DNA from: Trichopus zeylanicus subsp. travancoricus
Lineage: Eukaryota > Streptophyta > Magnoliopsida > Dioscoreales > Dioscoreaceae
Assembly: GCA_005019695.1 (NCBI GenBank)
Contig: RXID01011126.1
Coordinates: 68,724 to 132,723, forward strand
Direction of reading: 5' to 3'
DNA length: 64,000 nt
Below are positions 10,482 through 22,596 of this stretch, in pieces; position 1 is the stretch's first letter; every line of letters begins with the position of its first letter. The translations under genes and the position numbers were made by a program. The notes under the pieces were generated by a model. The model worked only from the letters and a program-made list of their open reading frames with translations. It was not told the DNA's origin and did not search any database.

Positions 10482-12963
10482 TTCAAATTACAAATATGAT
10501 AAAAATTTTTAAAAAATTATATAAAATATAAAAAAATTATTATTAATTTTATTATAATAGTAAATATAAGTTTAATTAATTTTAATTAATTTTTATAGTT
10601 AATTATTTAATGGGTAAGTTAATTTTTAAATATAAATATAATAATTATATTTAATTCACTAAAAGATTTTTTTTTATAAATATTTACGTGATTTTATTTT
10701 GAGTTTTAATTTCAAAAACGATTTCGACACTCAGAGAAATCTACGAGTTTTGATCAAAAAAATTATTTTCAATTTGGTTTCGATCAAAATTTTTTTTATT
10801 TATTAATGTGAATAGTCCTCGAATTGTATTATTCACTCAACTACCAGTTCCACAGGCTCGCGAGGCGTGATATCGGTGAGGGCATGGGCGCAGACGCAAA
10901 GGCATGAGCGTGAGGCCGGCACGAGGGCGTGGGGCGCAAAGCTGGCAGGCCGGCGAACGCGCTCGGCCTCACCCTATGGAGGTGGCGCTAGAGGTCAGCG
11001 CGAGCTCATGGGCGTCGAGGCTAGGCCAACGAGGGAGGGACCGCATGGGCAAAGCCGGCGCACAAGCTCAAGCCCGAGTGCAGGTGCTAAAGGCCGGCAC
11101 AAGCTGGCGGGCTAGGTTGGCGAGGGTGTGAGCTCGAGTGTGAGGCTGGTGAGGACTGCGCCGATGATGGCACGGCGGGCTCGTCAGCCTGACCCATGGG
11201 CTCGGGCTTGCTGGCGTGGGTGCGGTGGGTGCGGGCACGACGGGCGCCCCCGGCTTGGTGGGCTTACGGAAGCGGGTTCGCCGGTGGTGGGCTTGCGGGC
11301 GCAGCAGGCACGCGCTCGCCCTGATCCACCGGTGCGGGCACATGCTCGCCCCAAGCAACGTGAGCGGGGGCAGGCGCGCGCTCGTCCCGAGCCATGGGGG
11401 CAGGGGCAAGGGCGGGCGTGCCCCAAGCCACAAGTGTGGGCGCACGCACTCCCCGAGCCGCGGGGGCCAGCATTCCCCGAACTGCGGGAGCGAGCGTGGG
11501 TGCGGGCGTGTGCTAGCCCTGAGCCGTGGCCGTGGGCATGTGCTCGCCTCGAGCCACGAGCACGGGGGCGAGCGCGGGCATGGGCGCGGGCACGGGCTCG
11601 CCCTGAGCCATTGGGGCGATTGCGGGCATGGGCGCGGGCACGGGCGCGGGCGTGCGCTGGCCTTAAGCCGTGGGCGTGCGCTTGCCTCAAGCCACGAGCA
11701 CGGGGGTGAGCGCGGGGGCGAGCGCAGGCATGGGCGCGGGCACGGGCTCGCCCTGAGCCACTGGGGCGAGCGCGGGCGTGGGCTCACCACGGCGAGGGGG
11801 CGAGCACGGGCGCAAGCTCGCCCTGAGCCACGGGCGCAGGGGCGAGCGCGGGAGCGGGCAAGTGCGGGGCAGGGGCGAGCACGCGATCGCGCTCGCGTCT
11901 GCGTCCACATGCTCACCCCCGCGCCCGCGTCCGCGCGCTCGCCCCTGTGCACATTTTCACGCTCGCCCTAGTGCCTCGGGGCGAGCGCGCGCCCTCGCCC
12001 GCACTCGTGCTCGCCTCGAGGGGTGTGGGCGAGGGTGGGCGCACCCCGAGCCACAAGCACGGGCATGGGTGCGGGCACCGCCACGTGCCCGTGCTCGACC
12101 TGAGCCACAAGTGCGTGGGCACAGGCTCACCTTGAGCCACTGGGGCGAGCGAGGATGTGAGCTCGCCCCGAGCCACGGGCGTGAGGGCGAGTGCGAGCGC
12201 GGGCTCGCCCCGAGCCACGACTGTGCGATCATGGGCACCTCGGCGTGGGCAGGTGCGGTGGGCTTCCAGCCCGACCTGCGAGCGTAGGCTAGGGCTCGTG
12301 GGCGCACGGGCGTGCGGAAGCAGGCTCGCCAGTGAGGCGGGCTCTCCGACGTGGGCTCTAGCACGGCGGACACGTGGGCGCGGCATCACCGGCGCAGGCT
12401 GGAGTGCGGCGGGAATGCGAGCGCGGGCTCACCAGCGCAGGCTCGAGCTCGGCGGGCACACGAGCGATAGCTCGCCAGTGCGGGCTCTCGTGCACAGGCG
12501 CGAGCACAGGCTCGGACTCTTTGGCGCGGGGACAATGCTGATACAGAAAAAATCAAAATCAAATCAATCGAAATGTTTTAGTGAAACATTTTGCTACCGG
12601 TATTTGCATTTAAGATGAGCAGGCGCTCAGTCGCTCGGGCACATGGGCGGGCGCTCGGGCCAAGCTGGTGATGATGCGGGCGCTAGGCGGACGAGTGCAT
12701 GGGTGCGGGCACCGAGTGCCAGAGGCCTGCACGATGCTGGCGACGGCCTCTGGCGCTCGCGTCCTCGTCAGCCTTGCACCAACACCCGAGCTCTTGCCGG
12801 CATCGTGCTCACACCCTCGCGCCAACCTCTGGGGCTCACACGGGTGTGCGCGTAATGCCGGAGTAAAACCGAAATCAAATTAACGGAAACGTTTTGCTAA
12901 GGCCAAAATCGAAACGTTTCAAGCCGAAACATTTTGTTGTTGGTTGAAACTTAAACCTTGTTC
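10477..12963. mobile_element. GC-rich TIR element, copy S2
   Basis: The 5' AT-rich arm (10477-10855) matches 56586-56967 and the 3' end (12545-12963) matches 8840-9269 and 44705-45142. The left terminus is missing because of a deletion between TTGAC repeats. The core, 10856-12545, is the longest GC-rich tract in the window. It consists of degenerate units such as GAGCGCGGGCATGGGCGCGG and GCTCGCCCTGAGCCAC, with a clear repeat near 11562 and 11695 (about 133 bp apart). All six frames are open for long stretches only because of composition. No captured protein was recognised. Confidence 0.5.
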
Positions 12964-13451
12964 CACCAACGTTGAAGTCAACAATGACCCATTATTGGCG
13001 GAATAATGGCCCGTAGAAATGCATGATACCCACTCACGTTAGGCCAAATAAAGGCCCGGCTAGTATTCCAACGACTATGATGCAATTAATGAGCAATTAT
13101 TAGAGCATCAATGGCCCAAAGCAACCCATTCTAAGAACAATGACCCAGTAGCCTAACTAACCATCATCATGCATGACTCCATTGGTAATGAGTTTATGCA
13201 TGGAAATTAAGTTATACATACATCATGCCTAACAGTATTAATGAATGGCAATAATAAATAGCAATCAATATAAGGCAAAATAATTTCACCTTTGATTTGA
13301 AATTAATATCAAAATTAAAAATAGTAAATTATTTTTATAAATTAATATTTTTTTATTAAAATTAACCTTCCAATAATTTCAAATTTTAAAAATATTTTAT
13401 TTTTTACAATAATTTAATTTAATAGCAATATAATATAAGTAATATTAATTT
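12964..13451. repeat. Left edge of block delta, extra copy
   Basis: Matches 45143-45637, including CGACTATGATGCAATTAATG, ATCATCATGCATGACT and the AT-rich TTTGATTTGAAATTAATATC tract. It stops at ATTAATTTTA, after which unrelated sequence begins; in the full copy block delta continues into the PPR-CBS pseudogene. No gene is present. Confidence 0.75.
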
Positions 13452-14470
13452 TAGGGGAAATTATGTACACTCCCCTGTAATTTCTAAAATTGCCTACACC
13501 ACGCCTCTTTTCAAATTATTTATCTACATCCCCTGATTGTTATTTAATCGAAATTTTTTCAAAAAATTTCGATTTTACCCTCCATTATTTTTACAATTAA
13601 ACCCCTAAAAACTTATTATTTATTATTTAACACCTCAAAATTCAGCTTTTGCAAATAACACCCCGAAATTATTTTTATTTACAGAAAAGTCCTCGAAATT
13701 CGGATTTTTGCAAATAATACGCTGAAATTATTCCGATTTACAGAAAAGTCCCCAAAATTCAGATTTTTGGCGAGGGTTGCGGCGTGCAGGCGGTGATGCC
13801 AGAGGCCAGCGCACGGGTGGCGACGCCAGAGGTCGACGGCGGGAGCGGAGGCTCGAGGCCGGCGCACGGGAGCGAACGGCGGAGACGGCGAACGAGCACG
13901 GAAGCCGGAGGCCTAGGCTGAGGCCGTCTGGGGATGGAGGTCGAGGCCGACGAGTGAGAGCGAAAGCTGGAGGCCGAGGGCGACGAGCGGGCGTGGAAGC
14001 CGGAGGTCAACGCCGTCTAGGGATGGAGGTCGAGGTCGGCGAGCGAGCTAGGAAGCTGGAGGCCGACGTCGAGGCCGTCTAGGGATGGAGGCCAAGGCCG
14101 GCGTGCCGGCACGCGAGGGCAAACAGCCAAGGCCAAGGCTATCTGGGGATGGAGGCCGAGGCCGGCGTGGCAGCACGCGAGCACGGACATCAGCCAGCGA
14201 GGGTCCGGTAAGGGGTCTATTTGTAAAAATTAGTTTTAAAATAAATAAAATTTGGACTTATTTTTAAAAAAAGTATTCAAGGGGTCTATTTTTAAATGTA
14301 TAAATATTAAATTTATAATTTTAAATTAAAAAATCTTTAATGTCTTTTTTGTAAAATTTTATCTAAAATATGATAAAAAATTTAGACTTATTTATAAATA
14401 AAAATATTGAATGGGTCTATTTGTAAATGTATAATACAAAAGTTGTAATTTTAAATTTTAAGTTTTCAAT
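13452..14470. repeat. AT-rich arms around a GC-rich minisatellite
   Basis: Left arm (13452-13770): GGGGAAATTATGTACACTCC followed by tandem ACAGAAAAGTCC..AAATTC.GATTTTTG units of about 70-95 bp. Centre (13770-14215): GC-rich, with CTAGGGATGGAGG.CGAGG.CGGCG starting near 13930, 14017, 14079 and 14143. Right arm: GGGGTCTATTTGTAAA repeats. The organisation resembles the S1-S4 elements, but the ends differ and I see no inverted termini. Not coding. Confidence 0.45.
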
Positions 14471-14522
14471 GGACCTAGACAATTCTAGCAATTCCCTGAT
14501 TTTCTCAAATTTGACAGAGTTA

Positions 14523-16074
14523 GGGCCCATTTGGATAATTCCGTATCCAGAATTGAGGGAATTGTCAATTCGATCAATTACGGGGAATTGAGAGAATTGG
14601 CCGAATTGATAATTTCAGTATTTGGATGTACTTTTTGAGTAAAGAAAAGAAATTATCAATTCAGTCAATTCCGTGAATTCGGTTGTTTGGAATGTAAATT
14701 AAAATTAACGAATTTCGCTAATTCCCTCAATTCCTGTGTTTGGTTGAATTTGGAATTGCAGATATGATCACCCAATTCTTAATGGGTGAAATTACCCCCA
14801 TTTTTAGATATTTTCTATATTTAATTTTAAAAAAAATATAGATATTAAATTAATATTAATTTAGACATTTTTTGAGGTTTAAAAAATAAATAATATTAGA
14901 GTTGCATATTTATAATATCTATTTTTTAAAATAAAAGATAATTGATTTAAACAACATTAAATCAATAAAATATTTTTTTAGATGAGTTCCAAGCAACAGA
15001 AAAAGAAATTTTGCCACAATGAAATAATATAAAACTTAATGCCCTGTTGCAAATCTCAACTTCATATAGACTGCAATAGAACATGCCATCTTCACCCATT
15101 TGCTGCTCGGAGGACTGTTTATGCGATAAATGTTTTCCACAACACCAGCCAAACAGAACCATCAACAATGAATCACAACATGATGGACTTCTCTACACTT
15201 TTGTTGCAGCACACCAAACGTATAGACAAAAGACACAAGTAATCTGGAAAAGCATTTCCAATGCTGTTAATATTTATATGCACAACAAGTAACCTTCAAC
15301 ATTAAGTTCAACATAGATAATAAAGAATAAGTCTCAAATAGCACTATATGATGCTATGCTACATTAGTCTCAAACAGTATTTCAACAAACACCAGAATGC
15401 ATGAACATCACCATTAAACCGCAGTTCCATCAGACTTGCTGCTCGGGAATGGAGAGGCGCTCGGGCTCGGGGACGACTAGCGCTTGGGCTCGGGAATGGA
15501 GAGGCGCTCAGGCTTGGGAAATACTGGCGCTCGGGCTTGGGGACGGAGAGGCGCTCGAGCTCGGGGACAACCGGCGTCAGGCTCGGGGACAAAGATGCGC
15601 TCGGGCTCGGGGATGACCGGCGCTTGGGCTTGGGGATGGAGAGGCGCTCGGGCTCGGGGATAGAGAGGTTCTCGGGCTCAGGGATGACCGGCGCTCGGGC
15701 TCAAGGATAGAGGCACTCGGGCATGGGGACTACCGACGCTCAGGCTCGGGGACGATCGGCACTCGAGCTCGGGGATGACCGGCATTGGGCTCGGGTGACA
15801 AGAACAAAGGCCAAATTCAGCCGATTCCGGCGCAATTTAAAGGGGCGAATTAGGGTTTCGGGTAGTGGTGGGGGCCACTGAATTCGGACCCGGAATTGCG
15901 AATTCGTCTTTTCTGATTCCGAATTCAAACCCGGAATTAGGAATTATCGAAATTGGGAATTCACCCAATTCTGGATTTTTATTTGGCAACCAAACAGCCG
16001 AATTGAGGGAATTGGATCTCCAATTCCCTCAATTCAGCCAATTCGGCCAATTCGGCCTGTTACCAAACAAGCCT
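14523..16074. mobile_element. PIF/Harbinger-like TIR element with TTA duplication
   Basis: The left end GGGCCCATTTGGATAATTCC and the right end CCAAACAAGCCT are inverted repeats, flanked on both sides by TTA (14520-14522 and 16075-16077). Uninterrupted block A copies read GAGTTAACCAATTTCTC at the same place (34917-34933), so TTA is a true target duplication. TTA duplication and a GGGCC.TTTGG end are the signature of PIF/Harbinger (Tourist-like) elements. The interior has AATTGAGGGAATTGG-type short repeats, an unrecognised 15.0-15.35 kb segment and a 23-bp minisatellite. No transposase was seen. Confidence 0.75.
15452..15800. repeat. 23-bp GC-rich minisatellite
   Basis: About 15 imperfect copies of a 23-bp unit (consensus GCGCTCGGGCTCGGGGATGA plus CCG) in tandem. 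Alternate units end in GACCG or GGAGAG, suggesting a two-unit higher order. The period is not a multiple of three, so the open frames over it are not coding. It lies inside the TTA-flanked TIR element. Confidence 0.85.
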
Positions 16075-16834
16075 TTAACCAATTTCTCAATTCTAGATTT
16101 GGAATTCATCGTGTTTGTTAGGATGAATTCCAAAGCTCAGAATTTGAGGGAATTGGAGAAATTAAATGTCCAATTCCTTAATCACGGTGTATAGTTAGAT
16201 TCCAAAATTCAGAATTGAGGTTAATAGACAATTCATATCTTTTCCGATTCCAATTTTGAGTTTCAAAATTTTTAAGAGAAAATTGTCTAAATTCTAGGAA
16301 TTGTGGTGGAGCCCACAAATTAAATGATGGATTGATATAATATTTACACCACTTTTTAAAGTTCTTTTATTTTTAAATTAATTTACTTGTTTTAATTTTA
16401 AAATGTTTATTTCACTAAAAATAAATTACTTTTAAGAAAATTGTAATTTTCGATTTATCAAATTATTTAACTTATTAGCTAAAAAATAATAAACAAATCT
16501 TGAAATAATTTTGTTATATTTATATAATTATTCATTTGTGGGCCATTTTAATAATTATATTAATTTTTAGAACAATAAATTATACTTTTAAAAAAATAGG
16601 TATTCTACATTTATCGAATTATTTAACAAGAAATAAGTTAAATAAATCCTAAATTAACTATATTATAACTATAGAATTCCTTGTTTTGGGCATTTGCAAA
16701 TTTTCACTAATTTTTAATTAACGTATCATTTTCTAATATTAATATATTATATTATCCTATTCACTTATAAATAAATTATTTATTCTTAAAAAATAGTATA
16801 TATGTTATGTTTGTAAATCATATTTTTAATTTTT

Positions 16835-17469
16835 GAGAGGATGTAGGAGTTCGGCCACACGGAGATCAACGTCCCAGTCTCTGGTAATCCGCAAACCTTC
16901 TCACTAACCCTAATTTCTTGTTCGAGTTTTGTTTTTCACCACCATTATTTATATTCTCCTTTTCCATATTTTGAATGGTACTATTTTTTGATTTCTACCA
17001 AATTCTTCATCTTGATGCTTCGATTAGCATGATTTTGTATAATCATACATGATGTAACTATATGATTTGGCATCAACATCGAGAAATCCATACTTTGGAT
17101 TTTTAACAGACACTGGATTTTGTCAGCTAATATTACCAAGACGAGGTTAGAGAGAAGAAGGATGCAGAAGTACTTCATTACTCATGGCAGAGAGTGGCCA
17201 TCCATAGAATTGTGGTATACTAGAAGCTATTCCCTTTAAAATTTCACACATTCTGACTTCAAGCAAAATAATATTTGATATCTTTGTTTTTGTATCTCTG
17301 ATTCAGTCTAACTTCAGTGATATGGAATTCTTTGCTTATAAATAAGCATTTTTCTTCTTGACTGATATGACACAATAGTGGGTTTAGTAGCCACAAATGT
17401 CTATCATGGTGTTGAAAATCGTGACATTTTGAGACTGAAACTAGAAATTAACTGATCATGTTCGATTGT

Positions 17470-17505
<36 letters not shown>

Positions 17506-17887
17506 CCATTGAAAGATTTCTAAATAGCATTTATGTCAATTTCAATAAGATATATTTGGAAGAAAGTGTGTTGGCATGTTAGTTATTACATGCTGCTCAT
17601 ATCTACTTTTGTGCCACATGGTTTTCAGCTCTCAAATTTCATTTTTTTTTTAATATTTTCGCTTTGTATTAGAACAACTACATCTTTTCTCCGTGGGCAT
17701 TTTTCCCTCCAAAAACAAGGAAGCAAAATAGGTATATATGTATGACCTGACTGTTGTTGCTGACCCTACCTTGAAATATATATATAATTGGAATCAGAAT
17801 TGTACTTGTTTGTATCGGTTTTCCAATACTGTTCTCAACCAGTACGGTTCAGTATACCAATTTTTTGATTTTTTTTGCTCACCCTTG

Positions 17888-17958
<71 letters not shown>

Positions 17959-18597
17959 GTTTATATTTTTGGACTTTAGGATTTATGAAGTATGGTCCTT
18001 TGGGCTTTAACAGTATGAGCCCCTAAACCATGATGTCCACTCGTGGGCACGTGGGGCTATCGCCCTCCGTGTTGACTATTACTCTTGACATTTATTTAAC
18101 GGTCAGTGGTTTTGCAAGTTGTTTTTATTGGTCTTCTCTGAGCTTGATGATTATACAACCAAAAACCAGCTAATATTTTTGATATTGCATTTCTACCTGT
18201 GTCAATTAGCTGCTTTTACTATTTGCGTGGCTTTTTTTGTATTTTGCTTTTTCATGCACTGCAATTCTGCTGGTTAGGTTTTTGAAGCGAATTTGAATTT
18301 TTTTTTTGTTTGTTTGATTGTCTCTGCATAGATTTGGCGAGTTTTTAAATATTCCTAAATGATTTATAGTTTTTGAAATGCTGAACAATTTATATTCCCA
18401 AATTTGTGAATTTGGAGTTATGTTACAGATATTATTTATGATTAATTTAATTTGGAAAAAAAAAATCAAATAATGCTATAATTCCAAAAAAATAGAAAAA
18501 ACCTTGCCACCTGATTGGAGGACTATACGAAAATGCAACACATTTGTACACAAAGCAACCCAAATGGGACTGACTGTAACTATGCCTAATGATGCCC
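16835..18597. repeat. Duplicated block alpha, shortened copy 3
   Basis: Matches 3909-4833 and then 6425-7243 of copy 1. About 1.59 kb in between (4834-6424) is missing, with the join at CCTTGAAAT/(AT)n. It starts abruptly in the exon-like segment at GAGAGGATG and ends at GATGCCC, where block delta begins. It retains the exon-like piece with its GT donor and the right half of the hAT-like MITE in the same orientation as copy 1. Confidence 0.8.
17890..17958. repeat. (AT)n(GA)n microsatellite
   Basis: About 20 AT dinucleotides followed by about 14 GA dinucleotides, at the position of the GC/AC tract of copy 1. (TA)n at 17472-17503 is a separate tract in the same block. Confidence 0.9.
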
Positions 18598-21500
18598 GGG
18601 CAAAACAATTTCACCTTTAATTTGAAATTAATATCAAAATTAAAATTAGTAAATTATTTTTTTAAACTAATTTTTTTTATTAAAATTAACCTTCCAATAA
18701 TTTCAAATTTTAAAAATTATTTTATTTTTTATAATAATTTAATTTAATAGTAATATAAAATAAGTAATATTAATTTTATAAGAAAATTTTTTTTCTAAAA
18801 TAAGTTGATTCTAATCCTGATTTCAAAGCAATATAGGTTTCGGACTGGTACGGCACTGGTCTTATAGACATCATGATTATTAGCATTTTGTATTTCTCAA
18901 ACGGCAGATCAATCACCATGCCCATTGAAGTTGAGGCAGTTATGCTCATCATCATCCAAGTGGCGCATCCAACTCTACCACATGCAATATAAACGTCACA
19001 CAATTGATTAAGGGAATCAATCCAATTGTAGCATAGGCATTTATGTATGTTTCAACATACTAAGAGTATCATAATTCTGAACTTAATAAAATAAGTCAAG
19101 AGGAGAGCAGACACATGAACTTCTAAAAATAAATACGACAGCTGCTCAAGTTTGGAGACATCACTTTCTCACTATGTTCAGTGGATGATCGCAACATGGC
19201 CCACAACAATAAGGGAAACAGAATCTCTATGTTAGCGCATCACAACTTTCTTCAACTCCAGGTCAGCAGGCAGAGATTACCTTTTCTCAAATGGTATCAT
19301 ATTTTTCTCAATTGGCTCATCCAAAAACACCTGAAACAAACGAACTCATCACCAGATAGAGAGGCCTTTGCAAAGTTGAGGGTAAGTAAGATATTAGCAT
19401 ATCATGTGAAGGAAATAATGATGAAATAAGAACCTGGGGAAATATGTAGGGATCAAATAAATCCAGACGAAACCTCAAATCTGACAGCAACATGTGAGTC
19501 GTAGGGTGAACACAATTCAATTCAAGCGGTCTAACTTGGAGAAAATAATTAACAGGTGTAGCCGCATTAAAATTGGAGAAACATAAAGGCAATTAATGTA
19601 TTTCTATCCATATCGAGTGATACAACATTCATTTCACAGTAAATGAACCAAAAGGAAAAACATACCAAGATTCCATATTCCTAAGCATTCCACATTTTGC
19701 TATGGATTTACAAGGAAAGAATTTGTTACATACCATTTGATGTCTACTTGGCCAGACAAAAATATCTCATGGACAAGGAGATATGGAATGGTGTATAATG
19801 GATCCTTTCCTTATAAATCCATGGCAAAATGTTGAAGAGTTTTTTCTAGTAAACTCAACCTGCAAAAAAAGAAATCACTCTCAAACATCATCATAGAACA
19901 CAAAACCATTGTGCATGACTAGTGTTTGAAGAAGAAAAAAATCAAGGAAACCTCAGTACAAGCAAAGCTGATTTTATAAAGAAAATTAGAAATCTATATA
20001 ATTATGAACTTATTTTTTGCTACTTTACATAGAAATCGAAACAAGGAAAATACAACCCGTTGGGGATGGAATTAAGAAGCATGACAGAATCTCATATTGG
20101 AGGTAGTAATGCATACCAATGGAAAGAAGTAACTATCATGCAATAATATCTATATTATTTCTGGAATTAAGGAGTGGAACAACGACATTAGGTGTCTTTT
20201 CGAATCATTAAATTATTCTTTTCAATGTGATCACATAAATTTGTGCTTATCAATGTAATAACTAAATTTCCACTCTTGTTTTGTTGAATACATGCTCTGT
20301 TATTTGTGACTATTAGAAAATTGAAATATCATTTCTAAAAACCTAGTGATTGAAAGAGAAAATTTTCATTTGACATCCTAGCTAATTCCTCCTATATATT
20401 TGAGCATACTAACCATTGGGGATTTGTTCCCTAAAGATATCCTGATGACTTCTGCACATTATGATCATTATACTCTGGCACTAGTAAATCCAAGTTTCCT
20501 GAAGATGAAGGTGGTAAAACATGTTGAAGTATTATAGGCTGTTGTCAACCTGTTATTATCAAAGAATTGGCCTATTATTTTTGTCCACAAGTCCTTGATT
20601 GTCTAGAAATCTGATAATATTGAAGCCCGGGGAATAAGTTATTATTGGGCTAAGAGTCCTTTGGAGAGAGGCCCAGTTGGGGTAGGACTCGTGCAATTAT
20701 AAGTAGTTGTTGCTCCAGGCTATAAGAGATATATTGTATTCTTCTCTGATTCTTTGAATCTCTACTTGAATTATACGCTATTCTCCATTTTCTTCTCCAC
20801 TATTTTCTGTCTTATAAATCCTAGTTTTTACCAAAACCTTAGCCATTTTTCTATGAAACATGTAGCTTTTCATCATTTCCACATAGCATCCATGATCAGA
20901 CAGCAGCAATACCTGAGGCTTTAGCCTGCCATCACTTGAAACTTTTTTCTTTTTGAAATAACACTTGACACTTAATGATATCATTCCATAAGAAAAATTG
21001 CACTTTGACCTCAAAACAACCTTAACGAAACTAAGAGACACTAATATCTTGCTAGAAAGGATCTGATGAAAGTCACTCAGGAAGTTCCAAACTTGTTATA
21101 ATTTGGTTGTAGAACTTTATCTAGTTGAAAGCTTAACAAAAGGGCAGTTGCAAGAATGCATCCCTTCCACTTTCCAAAACTACACATAGAGGTTGAGCGT
21201 GAGTTTTTTTATCAAGGCCTGATGGCATTTAGAAAACCCTGGTTTCTATCATTGTTATTGTCCTCCTGTACCCAGCTTATATCTAATTGCAATTTGATTA
21301 CTTGTCATCATATGATGCCATTATATCTTTCATGCGAAAGAAGCCTCACAGTTATTCAAATTTCTTTGAAATGGACCAAAAAATGAAAATATTACATAAA
21401 GATGTAGGCTTGAATAATGATCTATGAAATAAATATCATGAAAAATACAAATCAGAATATTTGAATAACATTTAATTAGGACAAGGCAGCAATTGTATAT

Positions 21501-22596
21501 TGACATCAGAAAATGAGAAACCACACATGATTGTACCTTTAGCAAAGTAGTGTAAGTGACAGTATCAGGAAGCAGTTGATTGCTATTAGCTTTTTGAGCT
21601 TCGTCCTGTAACAGGAAATAACTATGATTCGGACAATCATCAAGCAACTTTGAGTTTCAAGAAGACTAGTTCATATAGACTAAAACTGGCCATTTAAATA
21701 GTTTCCTGAGACCTTCATTTCTGCAAGCAACTGCACTACAGCATCTGTCTTTTCAGACTTTACAAATGTAAATATCAATATATTCTAGGTCAACTTATTG
21801 GGCTTCAACCCTTGGCCAATCATCTCATCCCATATTGGTAATGCATCAAGAGGAAAATCAGCATTCACATAACCCTGAAAGACTACAAGGACCATCACCA
21901 AGCATTTGAAGCATTTAATGCTAGTGGCATTAGTAAAGGTTATGTTATCAACTTTTAAACAAGGAAGAAATTTATACCTTCATCAATAGGTTGTACAATA
22001 AGACCAAGTCAGGTACAAGTCTGTAACACGCAACATGACCATTGGCACAACACACATCTCTTGTACTTGCACAGTACAATTAGGAGGAATATTCAGGGTC
22101 AATGAAAAAGATTCCAAAATTTAGGACGATTAAATCATTTTATGAAACATAACTAAAGGTGGTCCTTCAAACACTTGACAAACATGAGTGAAAAATCCAT
22201 ATACCAAGCAAAATCAAGTAAATGATGAACACAAGCAGAATTGCGGATCCTTCTTCCTTTTAGATAATTTGTATATTTATGATATGGTGGGAGCATTGTG
22301 TGTATTTGGAGAAGGGGTAAGCAAGTCAGGTTTGGGATATCTTTGGTGACCCCTAGGTTATCCATTTAGAGAACACCTCCAAACTAAGTATAGATTAATA
22401 GCCATACATGTATGCAAATTCTTCTCAGGTTTGGATTTGGTTACAAGTTATTGTGGGGTTTTCCACTATTTTATTTCTAACATATCTCCAATTTAAAATA
22501 TAATATTTTATATATGTTAAGCAATTTACTTAATTAGCACCCCAAAAATATAGAACACCCAGTCTAAATTTCTTCAACAACACTTCGCAAATTCCA
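18598..22596. repeat. Duplicated block delta, copy 1
   Basis: Collinear with 45464-48937 except for 523 bp present only here (about 20525-21047). Breakpoint at the right: CTTCGCAAATT followed by CCAACC here and by GTTCCT in the other copy. The block carries the 3' part of the PPR-CBS pseudogene; the 5' part beyond 22596 exists only in this copy. Confidence 0.85.
20523..21047. mobile_element. LTR-like insertion in block delta copy 1
   Basis: Present here and absent from the sister copy, where AACATGTTG runs directly into CTAGAAAGG. It begins TGTTGAAGTATTATAGG and contains a CTATAAGAGATA box followed by TTGTATTCTTCTCTGATTC, a layout like a copia LTR. No CA end or target duplication is visible, only a TTG shared at the two edges. 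Either it inserted here, or the other copy lost it through TTG microhomology. The right half (20778-21041) has an 87-codon minus-strand frame of unknown origin. Confidence 0.4.

Larger units (their letters stand above)
14471..16834. repeat. Block A copy, interrupted by a TIR element
   Basis: 14471-14522 and 16075-16834 together match the uninterrupted block A sequence around 34861-36000. The gap is filled by the element at 14523-16074. Near 16109-16131 is an end-to-end junction of the GGAATTCATCG..GGATGAATTCC type. It ends at 16834, where block alpha copy 3 begins. No gene. Confidence 0.75.

Noticed and set aside
11068..12389. Several overlapping frames of 138-294 codons on both strands
   Set aside because: All lie in the GC-rich minisatellite core, where stop codons are rare by composition. 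No domain or conserved frame.
13679..14267. Arg/Gly-rich frames that look like RGG proteins
   Set aside because: They come from a GC-rich minisatellite with units of about 62-87 bp; the phase changes between units and no RNA-binding domain follows.
15359..15616. Pro/Ser-rich frame over the 23-bp array
   Set aside because: The period is not a multiple of three, so every unit changes frame.
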